Assembly: GCF_001704635.1 (NCBI RefSeq)
Contig: NZ_MAXF01000072.1
Location: forward strand, 1 to 48,780
Source of the DNA: Streptomyces sparsogenes
GTDB taxonomy: Bacteria > Actinomycetota > Actinomycetes > Streptomycetales > Streptomycetaceae
Direction of reading: 5' to 3'
Length of the DNA stretch: 48,780 nucleotides
Part shown: piece by piece, positions 7,340-15,913 of the stretch
How the letters are laid out: each line of letters starts with the position of its first letter
How positions within the stretch are numbered: the stretch's first letter is position 1
Translations under genes and position numbers: made by a program
The notes under the pieces: generated by a model
What the model saw: the letters and a program-made list of their open reading frames with translations, nothing else
Database searches by the model: none
Told to the model about the DNA's origin: nothing

Positions 7340-8839
7340 ATGCGACGACAACCGATGAGGGGCGGCCCGGGCGGCCCGGTGAAAAGCAGGAAGAGACACA
7401 AGCGGTCCCGAGTGATCGTGATCTCCGTGGTCGGTGCGACGGCGTTGGCCGTGGGGGGCGGAGCGCTCCTGATGACCGACAACAACGCCTCGGCCGCCAA
7501 GGAGACCCCCGCGCAGCAGGCGGCCGCGCGGGCCGGGATGACGGTCAAGTGCCCGGATGTCGCCACCAGCCTGTCGAGCGTGCCGCAGCAGGCTCGGCCC
7601 GCCGTGAACGACGAGCTGGCGAAGATGGACAGCCAGATCGCCGACGCCTACCGGCGGCTCACGGCCCAGGGCACGCGGGCCGACCAGGAGTTCCTGCGCA
7701 CGCGGGTGCTGGGCCCGCTGACGGCCGAGCGGCGGCAGACCCTCGACCGCATCGCCACCGAGATCGAGAAGGCCGCCACCCGCCCGTCGGGCCTGGACTC
7801 GCTCGCGTCCTGCACGGTCAAGCAGGACACCGCGGCGCTCGCGGCCGCGCCGGACGCCCAGGCGCAGGGCGGGGGCGGGCAGGCGCAGGACAGTCAGACG
7901 CAGGGCAGTCAGGCGCAGGGCGGGGGCGGGCAGACGGCGGGCGGACAGGCGCAGGGCGGGCCGCAGCGGTCGGACTTCGTGGACATCCGCAAGGTGAGGC
8001 CCAACGTGAAGAAACCGCGAGTGCGGGCCAGGGGCTCCAAGGGCACCTTCTCCTCCCGCTGCGGGCGCAACCAGAACAAGCACTTCAACTCCGACAACGT
8101 CATCGTGGCCCCGGGCGTGAGCAACGGCGCCCACCACATGCACGACTACGTCGGCAACCTGAAGACCGACGCCTTCGCTTCCAACGAGGTCCTCGCCTCC
8201 GCCGGGACCACCTGCACCAACGGCGACCGTTCCACCCACTACTGGCCGGTCCTGCGGCTGCGGGACGGCACGAAGGAGGCCGACGCGGGCGCCCCGGGCG
8301 GCGGGACGGAGGGCAACATCGGGCGCATCCTGCGGCCCGCGTCCGTCCGGATCAGCTTCCGCGGCAACCCGGTGTCCAAGGTCGCGGCGATGCCCCGTTT
8401 CCTGCGCATCATCACCGGTGACGCCAAGTCGTTCACCAACGGAACGGCCAACGCCAACGCCTCCTGGAGCTGCACCGGCTTCGAGGACCGCCAGCTGAAG
8501 GACAAGTACCCGCTGTGCCCGAAGGGCAGCAACGTGGTGCGCACGTTCACGTTCCAGAGCTGCTGGGACGGCAAGAACGCCGACAGCGCGAACCACCGTA
8601 CGCACGTGGCGTTCGCCCGCGCCGACGGCTCGTGCCCGCAGGGGTTCAAGGCCATCCCGCAGCTGGTGCAGCGGATCACCTACAAGGTGGCGCCCGGCGC
8701 GAGGAACATCGCGGTGGACAGCTTCCCCGAGCAGCTGCACAAGCCGGTGACGGACCACGGGGACTTCATCAACGTGATGTCCTCGAAGCTGATGAAGCGG
8801 GCGGTGAACTGCATCAACAGCGGCCGTCGCTGCGGCTGA
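7340..8839 (+). CDS. Secreted DUF1996-domain protein
   Basis: Up to 499 residues. The N-terminus is basic (KSRKRHKRSR) followed by a hydrophobic segment (VIVISVVGATALAVGGGALL), a signal peptide or anchor. Residues about 170-215 are a low-complexity Gln/Gly/Ala linker with repeated QGGGGQ and SQTQGSQ units. The C-terminal ~270 residues match DUF1996: FSSRCGRNQNKHFNSDNVIV, VSNGAHHMHDYVGN, THYWPVLRL, FTFQSCWDGKNADSANHRTH and a closing DFINVMSS region. Start is uncertain: ATG 7340, ATG 7355 and GTG 7379 are in frame and none has a strong ribosome site. Function of the family is unknown; extracellular location is likely. Confidence 0.88.
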   Translation: MRRQPMRGGPGGPVKSRKRHKRSRVIVISVVGATALAVGGGALLMTDNNASAAKETPAQQAAARAGMTVKCPDVATSLSSVPQQARPAVNDELAKMDSQIADAYRRLTAQGTRADQEFLRTRVLGPLTAERRQTLDRIATEIEKAATRPSGLDSLASCTVKQDTAALAAAPDAQAQGGGGQAQDSQTQGSQAQGGGGQTAGGQAQGGPQRSDFVDIRKVRPNVKKPRVRARGSKGTFSSRCGRNQNKHFNSDNVIVAPGVSNGAHHMHDYVGNLKTDAFASNEVLASAGTTCTNGDRSTHYWPVLRLRDGTKEADAGAPGGGTEGNIGRILRPASVRISFRGNPVSKVAAMPRFLRIITGDAKSFTNGTANANASWSCTGFEDRQLKDKYPLCPKGSNVVRTFTFQSCWDGKNADSANHRTHVAFARADGSCPQGFKAIPQLVQRITYKVAPGARNIAVDSFPEQLHKPVTDHGDFINVMSSKLMKRAVNCINSGRRCG

Positions 8840-8849
8840 CGCGCAGCGG

Positions 8850-8877
8850 CCCGGCAGGGGCTCCCACCCCTGCCGGG
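8850..8877 (+). terminator. Hairpin terminator after DUF1996 gene
   Basis: CCCGGCAGGGG and CCCCTGCCGGG form a perfect 11-bp stem with a 6-base loop, 11 bp after the stop codon. No T tract, as is usual in Streptomyces. Confidence 0.75.
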
Positions 8878-8928
8878 TCTACCACGCGACCCTGACGCCC
8901 AGGGCCGGTTGCCCAGGGCCGGTTCCGC

Positions 8929-9573
8929 TCAGCCGTCGGCCTGGTGACCGACGGTGAAGTGCTGGTCCCCGCCCGGGTTCTCGAGTTCGTCGAGGACGGC
9001 CACGGCGAGGTCTTCCGCCGAGATCCGGGACGTACCGTCGGCGTCGGCTATGAGGGTGGTGGTCCCCCGGCGGTACGCGCCGGTGCGCTGTCCGGGTTCG
9101 AGGAGCGCGGGCGGGCTGAGGTAGACCCAGTCGGCCGGGTGGGCTCGGCAGACATCCAGTTGCGCGGCGCTGGCGGCGGCGAGGGTGCGGAATTGCCGTG
9201 GCACGTAATCCGGGCTCTCGAGGACGAGCCGGTCGGGGTGTCCCGGGATCCGCAGCGGGGCGGCGCCGCCGACGACGAGGATCCGTGCCCCGGCCGCCGC
9301 GGCGGCGTCGAGCAGGGCGGTGGTGGTGGGGACGGCGGTGTCCTCGTGGCCGGGGGCGGGGCGGGTCGCGGCCACGATCGCGTCGGCGTCCTTGAACAGC
9401 CGGCTCATGTGGTCGGTGTCGGTCGCCTCGCCCTCGACGGCGGTCACCCCGGACGGCAGGTCGGCCGGCCGCTGGGTGCGGAACACCGCGACGAGGTCAT
9501 GGCCCCGGCTCACGGCTTCGGTGACGACGCGCGAGCCGACCATGCCTGCGGCTCCGACGACGACGATCTTCAT
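8929..9573 (-). CDS. NAD(P)H-binding SDR-like oxidoreductase
   Basis: 214 residues starting MKIVVVGAAGMVGSRVVTEA, with the GxxGxxG dinucleotide motif of atypical short-chain dehydrogenases (NmrA/NAD(P)H-binding family). Further family marks are AVEGEATDTDHM, ADAIVAATRPAPG and the C-terminal RISAEDLAVAVLDELE. It lacks a clear YxxxK pair, so it may be a binding or epimerase-like member. Its ATG overlaps the EamA stop codon by four bases (ATGA), giving a two-gene operon that diverges from the LysR regulator. Confidence 0.88.
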   Translation of the reverse strand: MKIVVVGAAGMVGSRVVTEAVSRGHDLVAVFRTQRPADLPSGVTAVEGEATDTDHMSRLFKDADAIVAATRPAPGHEDTAVPTTTALLDAAAAAGARILVVGGAAPLRIPGHPDRLVLESPDYVPRQFRTLAAASAAQLDVCRAHPADWVYLSPPALLEPGQRTGAYRRGTTTLIADADGTSRISAEDLAVAVLDELENPGGDQHFTVGHQADG

Positions 9574-10529
9574 CGAGGTGTCCTTTCGGGGGTGGGTGTC
9601 GCGGGGGTCGGTGTCGAGCCCGACGTGCGGGTGCGGGCGGGGGCGGGGAGCTGTCCGGCGACGATGGCGGCGAGCGAGAGCCCGAACCCGAGGAGCTGGA
9701 CGGGGCCGAGCGTCTGGTCGAGCAGGACGGCGCCGAGCACGGCGGCGACCAGCGGCGAGAGCAGGCCGAGCACCGCGACCGAGGTCACGGGCAAGGTGGT
9801 GATGCCCTGGAACCACAGGGCGTAGCTGATCAGCCCGCCCACCAGGCCCAGCCACAGGTAGCCGAGGGCGGCGGCGCCGTCGATCGCGGGAGGCGGCCCC
9901 TCGACGAGGAAGGTGACGGGTACCAGGAAGAGCCCTCCGGCGGTCAGCTGCCAGCCCGCGAAGGCGGTGGGCCCGACCCCTGCGGGGCGTCCCCAGCGCT
10001 TGGTGAGCGTCACGCCGAGCGCCATGGTGACCGCGCCGGCCAGCCCCGCCACGATCCCCGTTGTGTCGAGCGCCGCGCGCGGCCCGATCACCACCAGGCC
10101 GACGCCGACGACGCCGATCACCCCCCACAGCAGGCGCCAGACGGACAGCCGCTCGTGGAGCACGGTCACGGCCAGCACGGCCACGCCGAGCGGCTGGGCC
10201 GCCCCCAGGGTCGCGGCGACACCTCCCGGCAGCCGCTCGGCCGCGACGAACAGCAGCGGCAGGAACAGCCCGATGTTCAGCACGCCGAGCGCCGCGGCCT
10301 TCCCCCACCAGGCCCCGCGCGGCAGGGTCCGGGTGACCGCGAGCGCGATCAGCCCGGCGGGCAGCGCCCGCAGGAGCCCCGCGAACAGGGGGTGTCCGGG
10401 CGGGAGAAGCTCGGTCGTGACCACATAGGTCGTGCCCCACACCAAGGGGGCGAGCGCCGTCAGCGCGGTGCGCGGCAGGTCTCCGCGGCGGATCCCCCCG
10501 GCTCCGCCGGACACGGTTCGGCTTGTCAT
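9570..10529 (-). CDS. EamA/DMT-family transporter
   Basis: 319 residues with about ten hydrophobic helices and two related EamA halves. The first half includes LVWGTTYVVTTELLPPGHPL and the second WLGLVGGLISYALWFQGIT and SVAVLGLLSPLVAAVLGAVLL. The C-terminus is a Pro/Thr/Arg tail. DMT members export metabolites or amino-acid-like compounds across the cytoplasmic membrane; the substrate here is unknown. First gene of an operon with the oxidoreductase and probably controlled by the divergent LysR protein. Confidence 0.92.
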   Translation of the reverse strand: MTSRTVSGGAGGIRRGDLPRTALTALAPLVWGTTYVVTTELLPPGHPLFAGLLRALPAGLIALAVTRTLPRGAWWGKAAALGVLNIGLFLPLLFVAAERLPGGVAATLGAAQPLGVAVLAVTVLHERLSVWRLLWGVIGVVGVGLVVIGPRAALDTTGIVAGLAGAVTMALGVTLTKRWGRPAGVGPTAFAGWQLTAGGLFLVPVTFLVEGPPPAIDGAAALGYLWLGLVGGLISYALWFQGITTLPVTSVAVLGLLSPLVAAVLGAVLLDQTLGPVQLLGFGLSLAAIVAGQLPAPARTRTSGSTPTPATPTPERTPR

Positions 10530-10586
10530 ATCCGGAGTCTCGCCGCGCGGGGATCAATGAGTCCAACACATGTTTGTCACGCCATC

Positions 10587-10607
10587 GATCTCGATTCGCG
10601 ATAGATC
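10587..10607. promoter_or_regulatory. Candidate LysR-type operator (T-N11-A)
   Basis: GATCT-N11-AGATC, a 5-bp inverted repeat that satisfies the LysR T-N11-A rule, lies 12 bp before the lysR-type start and 58 bp from the divergent EamA start. It is the only symmetric element I see in this gap. Confidence 0.5.
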
Positions 10608-10618
10608 ATGATGGATCC

Positions 10619-11497
10619 ATGGAACTCCAGCAGATGCGGTACGTCCTCGCGGTCGCCGAGACGAACAGCTTCACCCGGGCCGCCCAGCGGTGCCTGGTGG
10701 TCCAGTCCGCCCTCAGCCACCAGATCGCCCGTCTGGAGCGGGAGCTGGGCGCGCGGCTCTTCGACCGCACCAGCCGCCGGGTGCGGCTGACCCCGGCCGG
10801 TGAGGCGTTCCTCCCGGCCGCCCGCCAGTGCCTGGACGCCGCCGAGCGCGCGGCCGCCGAGGTCGCCGCGGCTGTCGGAGAGGTACGCGGGCGGCTCGCC
10901 GTGGGCCTGATCCCCACCGTCGCCGCGGTCGACATCCCCCGCGCGCTGCACGACTTCCGCCGGCGATATCCACAGGTGCGCGTCAGCTTGCGGGTGGGCG
11001 CGAGCGAGGACCTCGTCGAGCAGGTCAAGCAGGGAACCCTCGACGTGGCCTTCCTCGGGCTGCCGACCACCGCGCACCCCCAAGGCGTCACCACCCGGGA
11101 ACTCGCCCGCGACCGCCTCGTCGCCGTGGTCGCCCCGGACCACCCCCTCGCCGGCGAGCCCGCGGTCACCCTGCGCAGGCTCTCCACCGAGGTGTTCGTG
11201 GACCTCCCGGCAGGGACGGCCGGGCGCGCCCAGTCCGACCAGGCCTTCGCGGCCGCCGACCTGGTCCGTGACGTCGCCTTCGAAGTGACCACCGCGGACC
11301 TCATCGCCCGGCTCGTCGGGCAGGGCCTCGGCGTGGCCATGCTCCCCTCCGCCTACGCGCCGCAGCTCGCCGGCGTCGTCACCGTCGAGGTCGCCGACGC
11401 GCCGGCCCGGGTGGAGTACATCGTCTGGAGCCGCTTCAGCCTCACCCCGGCGGCGACCGCCTTCCTCGGCGTACTCGACCTCACCCCCGAGCCATGA
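10619..11497 (+). CDS. LysR-family transcriptional regulator
   Basis: 292 residues from ATG 10619. The N-terminal helix-turn-helix reads MELQQMRYVLAVAETNSFTR and AAQRCLVVQSALSHQIARLE, followed by ARLFDRTSRRVRLTPAGEAF. The effector domain (about residues 90-290) includes VGLIPTVAAVDIPRAL and LDVAFLGLP. No strong ribosome site is present. It diverges from the EamA/oxidoreductase operon, its likely target along with itself. Confidence 0.95.
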   Translation: MELQQMRYVLAVAETNSFTRAAQRCLVVQSALSHQIARLERELGARLFDRTSRRVRLTPAGEAFLPAARQCLDAAERAAAEVAAAVGEVRGRLAVGLIPTVAAVDIPRALHDFRRRYPQVRVSLRVGASEDLVEQVKQGTLDVAFLGLPTTAHPQGVTTRELARDRLVAVVAPDHPLAGEPAVTLRRLSTEVFVDLPAGTAGRAQSDQAFAAADLVRDVAFEVTTADLIARLVGQGLGVAMLPSAYAPQLAGVVTVEVADAPARVEYIVWSRFSLTPAATAFLGVLDLTPEP

Positions 11498-11520
11498 GCC
11501 GGCCCCGGCGTCAGCGGCGC

Positions 11521-11540
11521 GCGGGGAGTCAGCTCCCCGC
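11521..11540. terminator. Short hairpin between lysR-type gene and MetX-like pseudogene
   Basis: GCGGGGAG-TCAG-CTCCCCGC is a perfect 8-bp stem with a 4-base loop, located between convergent coding regions. It could serve lysR; the loop contains the pseudogene stop codon. Confidence 0.5.
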
Positions 11541-12077
11541 CGGGGACGCGAGCAGCTCCCGTACGGCGGCGCCGATGAACTCGACGTCCTCGGGGTTGGC
11601 CCCGGCACCCGTGAGGTGGCCCCACTCGCCGGGGATGACCCGCACCTCCCCGTGCGGGATGTGAGCCGACGCCCAGACCTCGTCCTCGGGCGGGAAGTAG
11701 AGGTCCTTCTGCGCCGGCATGGCGAGCGTCCTGGCGGTGATGGTGCCGAGCGCCTTGACGACGTCCCCGCCCGCCCCCTCGGTCGCGCCCACGTCCGCGT
11801 GCTGCCACGTCCAGACCATCGCGAGCAGGTCGTTGGTGTCCTGGCCCGCGAAGTTGGCTTCCCGGACACGACACCGCCCACTGGTACGTCTGCTGCGCGC
11901 CCATGGAGCAGCCGATCACCAGCTCCAGGCGCTCGATGCCGAAGTGGCCGCGCACCAGGGCGCGTTGGACGCACACGTTGTCGCGCATCGTGATGTGCGG
12001 GAAGTCGGCGCCGGCCTGGGGCGCGGGGGTGTTGGAGGGCGAGGAGGACAGGCTGAGTAGTCGCTTGGCGTGGTCAT
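11529..12077 (-). pseudogene. Decayed MetX-like alpha/beta hydrolase (homoserine acetyltransferase family)
   Basis: Two in-register pieces of one hydrolase lie in different frames. The 5' piece (about 12063-11870) reads LLSLSSSPSNTPAPQAGADF, then FPHITMRDNVCVQRALV and IGCSMGAQQTYQWAV, the nucleophile-elbow region. The 3' piece (about 11870-11529) reads ANFAGQDTNDLLAMVWTWQH, later AQKDLYFPPEDE and VIPGEWGHLTGAGANPEDVE, carrying the catalytic Asp and His. Roughly 100 residues between them are missing and the frame shifts at the join. The first ~70 residues are also gone: ATG 12077 (MTTPS) is out of frame with the first piece. Two separate deletions are implied. It lies downstream of the amidase on the same strand. 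Confidence 0.82.
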
Positions 12078-12111
12078 GGGATGTTCCTGTTTCTGGTCAG
12101 GTCAGGTCAGC

Positions 12112-13539
12112 TCAGGGGAGTCGGGTCAGGCGGTGGGCGAGGGCGGCCGCCTTGGCCTCGTCTCCGGGACGGCATACGAGCTGGAGGGCGACGGGCAGTC
12201 CGTCGACCGTCCCGGCCGGGAGGCTGAAGGCGGGCAGGCCCAGGACGTTCCACGGGCTGGTGAGGGAGAGCAGGGCGTCGCGCACGGGGATGACGCGACC
12301 GTCCGGGGCCACCTCGCGGGCGCCGAGCGGCGGAGCGGTGATCGGAACGGTCGGAAGGGCCAGCACGTCATGCCGGCCGAAGAGCTCCCCGACGGCGCGG
12401 ATGAGGGCCGCGCGGGTGTCGAGCGCCGCCGCGTACCGCTCGGGGGAGACGGCCGACGCGGCCTGGAGCCGGCGCAGCACCTCCTCGTCGTACAGGCCCG
12501 GCGCCTGCTCCATGCGCCGGGCGTGCAGCGCGGACGCCTCGGCGCCCTGGATGGCCGAGTAGGCCTCGCGGCAGGCTCGCGCCCGGCGCCACGCCACGTC
12601 CGGCACGGCGCCGACCGCCGTCTCCAGGGCGCGCCGCACCGTGGCCGCGACGCGGGGGTCCCCCGGCGGGGGCGTCTCCTCCGTGAGCCATCCGACGCGG
12701 TCGGTGTCCTGGGCGAGGCCGGTGTCCGGGGTGAGGCACGCGTCCGCCGCCCCGTCGAGGCGATGGCCACGCCCCTCGCGCTCCGCCAGCGCGTCGTGGA
12801 CGGTGAGGCAGTCCCGCACCGTGGGGGCGTGGACGCCGACGTGGTCGAGCGTCCGGGACAAGGGCAGCACGCCGTGCGTCGGTATCGCGTCGTAGGCGGG
12901 TTTGAAACCGACGACGCCGCAGAGGGCGGAGGGGATGCGGACGGAGCCGCCGGTGTCCGTGCCGAGCGCGAACGCCACCATCCCGGCGGCGACCGCGGCG
13001 GCGCTCCCGGCGCTCGAACCCCCGGCCATCCGGGTGAGGTCGCGGGGGTTGCGCGTCGGGCCGTGGACGGAGCGGTCCCCCGTGGGCCCGTACGCGAACT
13101 CGTGCGTCGTCGTCTTCCCGACGATCACCGCGCCGGCCCGGCGCAGCCGCCGTACGCACGCGGCGTCGGTGCGGGCGACGCGGCCGGCGAGGTGGGCCGA
13201 GCCCGCCGTGGTGGGCAGGCCGGCCACGTCGATCATGTCCTTGATGCCGGCGGGCAGGCCGTGCAGCGGTCCGCGGTCCAGGCCCTCGCCGAGCTCGCGG
13301 TCGGCCTGGCGCGCCGCCGCCAGCGCGCCGCCCGCGTCCACATGGGCGAAGGCGTTCACCCGGGGGCCGGACCCGGCGATGGCCTCCAGGGCATGACGGG
13401 TGAGTTCGACCGATGTCGTGCGGCCCGCCCGCAGTTCCGTGGCCAGCTCGCCGATCGTCCGGCCGGCGAAGAAGCCCGGGGCGGCGGCATCGGGGTCGGC
13501 CGCGGCGGCGGCATCAGTGGTGGGGCAGAAGCTGGTCAT
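12112..13539 (-). CDS. Amidase-signature family hydrolase
   Basis: 475 residues from ATG 13539 with AAGGA upstream. The amidase Ser-cisSer-Lys triad is complete: K100 in GLPAGIKDMIDV, S175 in MAGGSSAGSAAAV and S199 in GTDTGGSVRIPS, with the usual 24-residue S-S spacing. Length and the C-terminal PWNVLGLPAFSLPAG motif fit the family (amides, allophanate-type or ureide substrates). It lies on the same strand as the nitrilase, 181 bp downstream of it, and probably belongs to the LacI-controlled module, so a nitrogen-compound degradation role is inferred. Exact substrate unknown. Confidence 0.95.
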   Translation of the reverse strand: MTSFCPTTDAAAAADPDAAAPGFFAGRTIGELATELRAGRTTSVELTRHALEAIAGSGPRVNAFAHVDAGGALAAARQADRELGEGLDRGPLHGLPAGIKDMIDVAGLPTTAGSAHLAGRVARTDAACVRRLRRAGAVIVGKTTTHEFAYGPTGDRSVHGPTRNPRDLTRMAGGSSAGSAAAVAAGMVAFALGTDTGGSVRIPSALCGVVGFKPAYDAIPTHGVLPLSRTLDHVGVHAPTVRDCLTVHDALAEREGRGHRLDGAADACLTPDTGLAQDTDRVGWLTEETPPPGDPRVAATVRRALETAVGAVPDVAWRRARACREAYSAIQGAEASALHARRMEQAPGLYDEEVLRRLQAASAVSPERYAAALDTRAALIRAVGELFGRHDVLALPTVPITAPPLGAREVAPDGRVIPVRDALLSLTSPWNVLGLPAFSLPAGTVDGLPVALQLVCRPGDEAKAAALAHRLTRLP

Positions 13540-13720
13540 GAAGGAGGGTCCTTGGTTCGGTGGCCGGTCGTTCAGAAGCCGGGGCACAGGCCGAGAAGTC
13601 GACCGCCTTCAGGCACCAGCCGGCCAGGACACCGGCCACGGCCGCCGTCGCGACACCCACCCGCCGGGGGGTGTCGCGAGCGCGTCGGTCCAGGGCTGTC
13701 TCGCCTGCCACGAGGCGCAC

Positions 13721-14680
13721 CTATCGGGGGGCGGCGGGGCTCAGCGTGTAGCCGAGCATGGGGTCGTACAGGTCGGTGCGGCGATCGCGGATCAGGTCGT
13801 TGAGCTGGTTCCAGACGGGCGCGCCGCGGGCGGCGACGATGTCGATGTCGGCCGTCAGGATGCGCTCCTCGTCGGGCCCGGCCACCTCTCCCAGGGGCCA
13901 TCCGTTGGTGCCCGCGATCAGCGAACACCCCAGGAAACGCGCGTCCCGGTCCGTGCCGATCCGGTTGGCCGCGGCGATGAACACGTTGTTCACGTGCGCG
14001 GCCGTCATGGTCAGGTAGGAGGCCATGCACCGCCCGGACTCGTCGAACAGCGGCGGCGGGGTCCACACCCAGTTGTTGACGCTGCAGATGATGTCGGCCC
14101 CCTGCTGCGCGAGCAGGCGCGGCACCTCCGGGAACCAGATGTCCCAGCAGATGAGGAGGCCGATCCGGCCGATCGGGGTCTGGAACACGGGGAAGCCGAG
14201 GTCACCCGGTTCGAACCAGAGCTTCTCCGTGTTCCACAGGTGGGCCTTGCGGTAGTGGCCCACATATCCGTCCGGGCCCACCAGTACGGCGGTGTCGTAC
14301 AGCCGCGCGCCGTCCCGTTCGGCCAGCCCGCCGACGAGGTGGACCCCGCGCTCGCGGGCGAAGGACTCCCACGCGCGGACGGTCTCCCCCGAGGGGACCT
14401 CCTCGGCGTGCTCGTACGCCTCGGCCCGGGTGGCGAAGGTGTATCCGGTGGCGCACAGCTCGGGCAGCACGATGAGCGTGGCCCCGTCGTCGGCGGCACG
14501 GGCCGCGAGGCGCAGCCCGTGCTCGACGTTGCGACGGCGGTTCTCCACTCCCACCTGCGCGTCGCACTGGACGACGGCGACCCTGGCGGGACTGACCCGG
14601 CGGTCGGCCTGGTCGGGCTGATCGGGCTGATCGGGCCGGTCGGGCCGGTCGGGCCGGTCGGGCTGGGGGGAAGTGCTCAT
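13721..14680 (-). CDS. Carbon-nitrogen hydrolase (nitrilase superfamily)
   Basis: 319 residues. The Glu-Lys-Cys triad is present: E74 in VLPELCATGY, K145 in HYRKAHLW and C178 in LLICWDIWFPE. The fold starts at about residue 33 (ARVAVVQCDAQVG). Before it is a repeat-built N-terminal extension of PDR/PDQ units encoded by 9-bp tandem repeats, unlikely to be catalytic. Sequence style is closer to N-carbamoyl/aliphatic amidase branches than to true nitrilases. A perfect LacI-type palindrome lies 37 bp upstream of the start, so it is the first gene of the LacI-regulated operon. Confidence 0.93.
   Translation of the reverse strand: MSTSPQPDRPDRPDRPDQPDQPDQADRRVSPARVAVVQCDAQVGVENRRRNVEHGLRLAARAADDGATLIVLPELCATGYTFATRAEAYEHAEEVPSGETVRAWESFARERGVHLVGGLAERDGARLYDTAVLVGPDGYVGHYRKAHLWNTEKLWFEPGDLGFPVFQTPIGRIGLLICWDIWFPEVPRLLAQQGADIICSVNNWVWTPPPLFDESGRCMASYLTMTAAHVNNVFIAAANRIGTDRDARFLGCSLIAGTNGWPLGEVAGPDEERILTADIDIVAARGAPVWNQLNDLIRDRRTDLYDPMLGYTLSPAAPR
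14602..14664. repeat. Seven 9-bp tandem repeats inside the nitrilase-like gene
   Basis: Units of the form GGTCGGGCC/GATCGGGCT repeat in frame and encode the PDR/PDQ tripeptides of the nitrilase-like N-terminus. Such in-frame 9-bp arrays can change length by slippage without breaking the frame. Confidence 0.85.
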
Positions 14681-14717
14681 GGTTCTCGCCTCTCGTCATT
14701 TCGTCATTGACCGCGGA

Positions 14718-14733
14718 ACCCAAACGTTTGGGT
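14718..14733. promoter_or_regulatory. LacI-type operator O1 (nitrilase side)
   Basis: ACCCAAACGTTTGGGT is a perfect 16-bp palindrome with a central CG, the hallmark of LacI/GalR operators. It lies 37 bp upstream of the nitrilase start. Confidence 0.85.
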
Positions 14734-14770
14734 ACGCAAGACCAAGCCAAAACAAATGACCCAAACCCAT

Positions 14771-14801
14771 AGCCCAAACGTTTGGCCCAATCGTTTGGGC
14801 T
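14771..14801. promoter_or_regulatory. LacI-type operators O2/O3 (lacI side)
   Basis: Two adjacent CG-centred palindromes, CCAAACGTTTGG (14774-14785) and CCCAATCGTTTGGG (14786-14799), also form one larger inverted repeat, with AGCCCAAACG at one end and CGTTTGGGCT at the other. They lie 61-91 bp before the LacI start and match O1, so the regulator probably controls both divergent promoters. Confidence 0.82.
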
Positions 14802-14861
14802 ATGATGGGCACGCGCTCGAAGCGTCGTCAAGAGCAGCGGCCGAGAGAAGGCAGAACACAG

Positions 14862-15878
14862 ATGGCAGACGGTGCGCGGCCGGTCACCCTGCAGTCCATA
14901 GCCAAGGAGCTGGGGCTCCACGTCTCCACGGTGTCGCGCATCCTGAACGGCCCGGCGGCCACCGGGGCGCGGGCGGCGTCCACCGCCACCGCCGACCGGG
15001 TCCGCCGGCTCGCCGCCGAACTGGGCTACCGGCCCGACCCCCACGCCACCGGGCTGCGCACCCGGCGCAGCAATCTGATCGGCGTGCTCGTGCCCCGCAT
15101 GTCCGACCTGGTGCTCGCCATGATCCACGAGGGCATCGAGGAAGCGGCCACCGCCAAGGGGCTCTCCACCATCGTGGTCAACACCCTCGACCGGCCCGAG
15201 ACCCGCCGGGCGCGCACCGACATGCTCATCGCCCGCCGCACCGACGGCCTGATCTTCGGCGATGCCCGGGTGGAGGACGACTTCCTGGCCGAGGTCGCGG
15301 CCCGGGGCACACCGTTCGTCCTGGTCAACCGGCACTCGGCGGACCACCCCTCGGTCACCTGCGACGACTGGCTCGGCGGCCGGCTGGCGGCGGACCACCT
15401 CCTGGGGCTCGGCCACCGTGACGTCGCGATCATCGCGGGCGAACCGCACGCCAGCACGGGGGTGGACCGCGTCGGCGGCTTCCTCGAGCGCTGCGCGGAA
15501 GCGGGGGTGCCGGTGCCGGGCGACCGGATCGCCCATGGCGGTTTCGACACGGCGGCCGGCCGTGCGGCCGCCGACCGTCTGCTGGCCGCCGATCCCGCGC
15601 CCACCGCGATCTTCGCCGTCAATGACTTCGCCGCGATCGGCGCCCTGGGGGCGGCGCGGGACCGCGGCCTTCGCGTCGGCGAGGACCTCGCGGTCATGGG
15701 CTACAACGACACCCCTCTCGCGGCCGAACTGCCCCTCCCCCTGACCAGCGTGCTGTCATCGACGCACGAGATGGGACGGCGGGCGCTCGCGATGCTGGTG
15801 CGGATCCTGGCGGGGGAACGGCCCCCGTCGGAACGGCTGCGGCCCGTCCTCACCGCCCGGGCCTCCACGGGCTGTTAG
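14862..15878 (+). CDS. LacI/GalR-family transcriptional regulator
   Basis: 338 residues from ATG 14862, preferred over 14802 because AGAAGG lies upstream and the helix-turn-helix then begins at residue 8: VTLQSIAKELGLHVSTVSRI. The hinge region NLIGVLVPRMSDLVLAMIHE starts the periplasmic-binding-like sensor domain, which ends with the usual DLAVMGYNDTPLAAEL and TSVLSSTHEMGRRA motifs. Operators with central CG lie on both sides of the divergent gap. It most likely represses the nitrilase-amidase operon and itself until an amide-derived inducer appears. Confidence 0.95.
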   Translation: MADGARPVTLQSIAKELGLHVSTVSRILNGPAATGARAASTATADRVRRLAAELGYRPDPHATGLRTRRSNLIGVLVPRMSDLVLAMIHEGIEEAATAKGLSTIVVNTLDRPETRRARTDMLIARRTDGLIFGDARVEDDFLAEVAARGTPFVLVNRHSADHPSVTCDDWLGGRLAADHLLGLGHRDVAIIAGEPHASTGVDRVGGFLERCAEAGVPVPGDRIAHGGFDTAAGRAAADRLLAADPAPTAIFAVNDFAAIGALGAARDRGLRVGEDLAVMGYNDTPLAAELPLPLTSVLSSTHEMGRRALAMLVRILAGERPPSERLRPVLTARASTGC

Positions 15879-15913
15879 GGGGGTGTCGTCGAAGCAGCGG
15901 CGTCGGGGCGCCG

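Noticed and set aside
8929..10569. A single 546-codon minus-strand frame covering both the oxidoreductase and the EamA region
   Set aside because: Only the oxidoreductase part (8929-9573) is real in this frame; upstream of it the EamA gene in another frame has the transporter helices and the ATGA overlap.
13514..13720. 68-codon frame on the minus strand from a GTG abutting the nitrilase stop, with one hydrophobic stretch (VGVATAAVAGVLAGWCLKAV)
   Set aside because: No ribosome site, overlap with the amidase start and no recognisable family. The 181-bp gap between nitrilase and amidase may hold a short remnant, but the evidence is too weak to call a gene.
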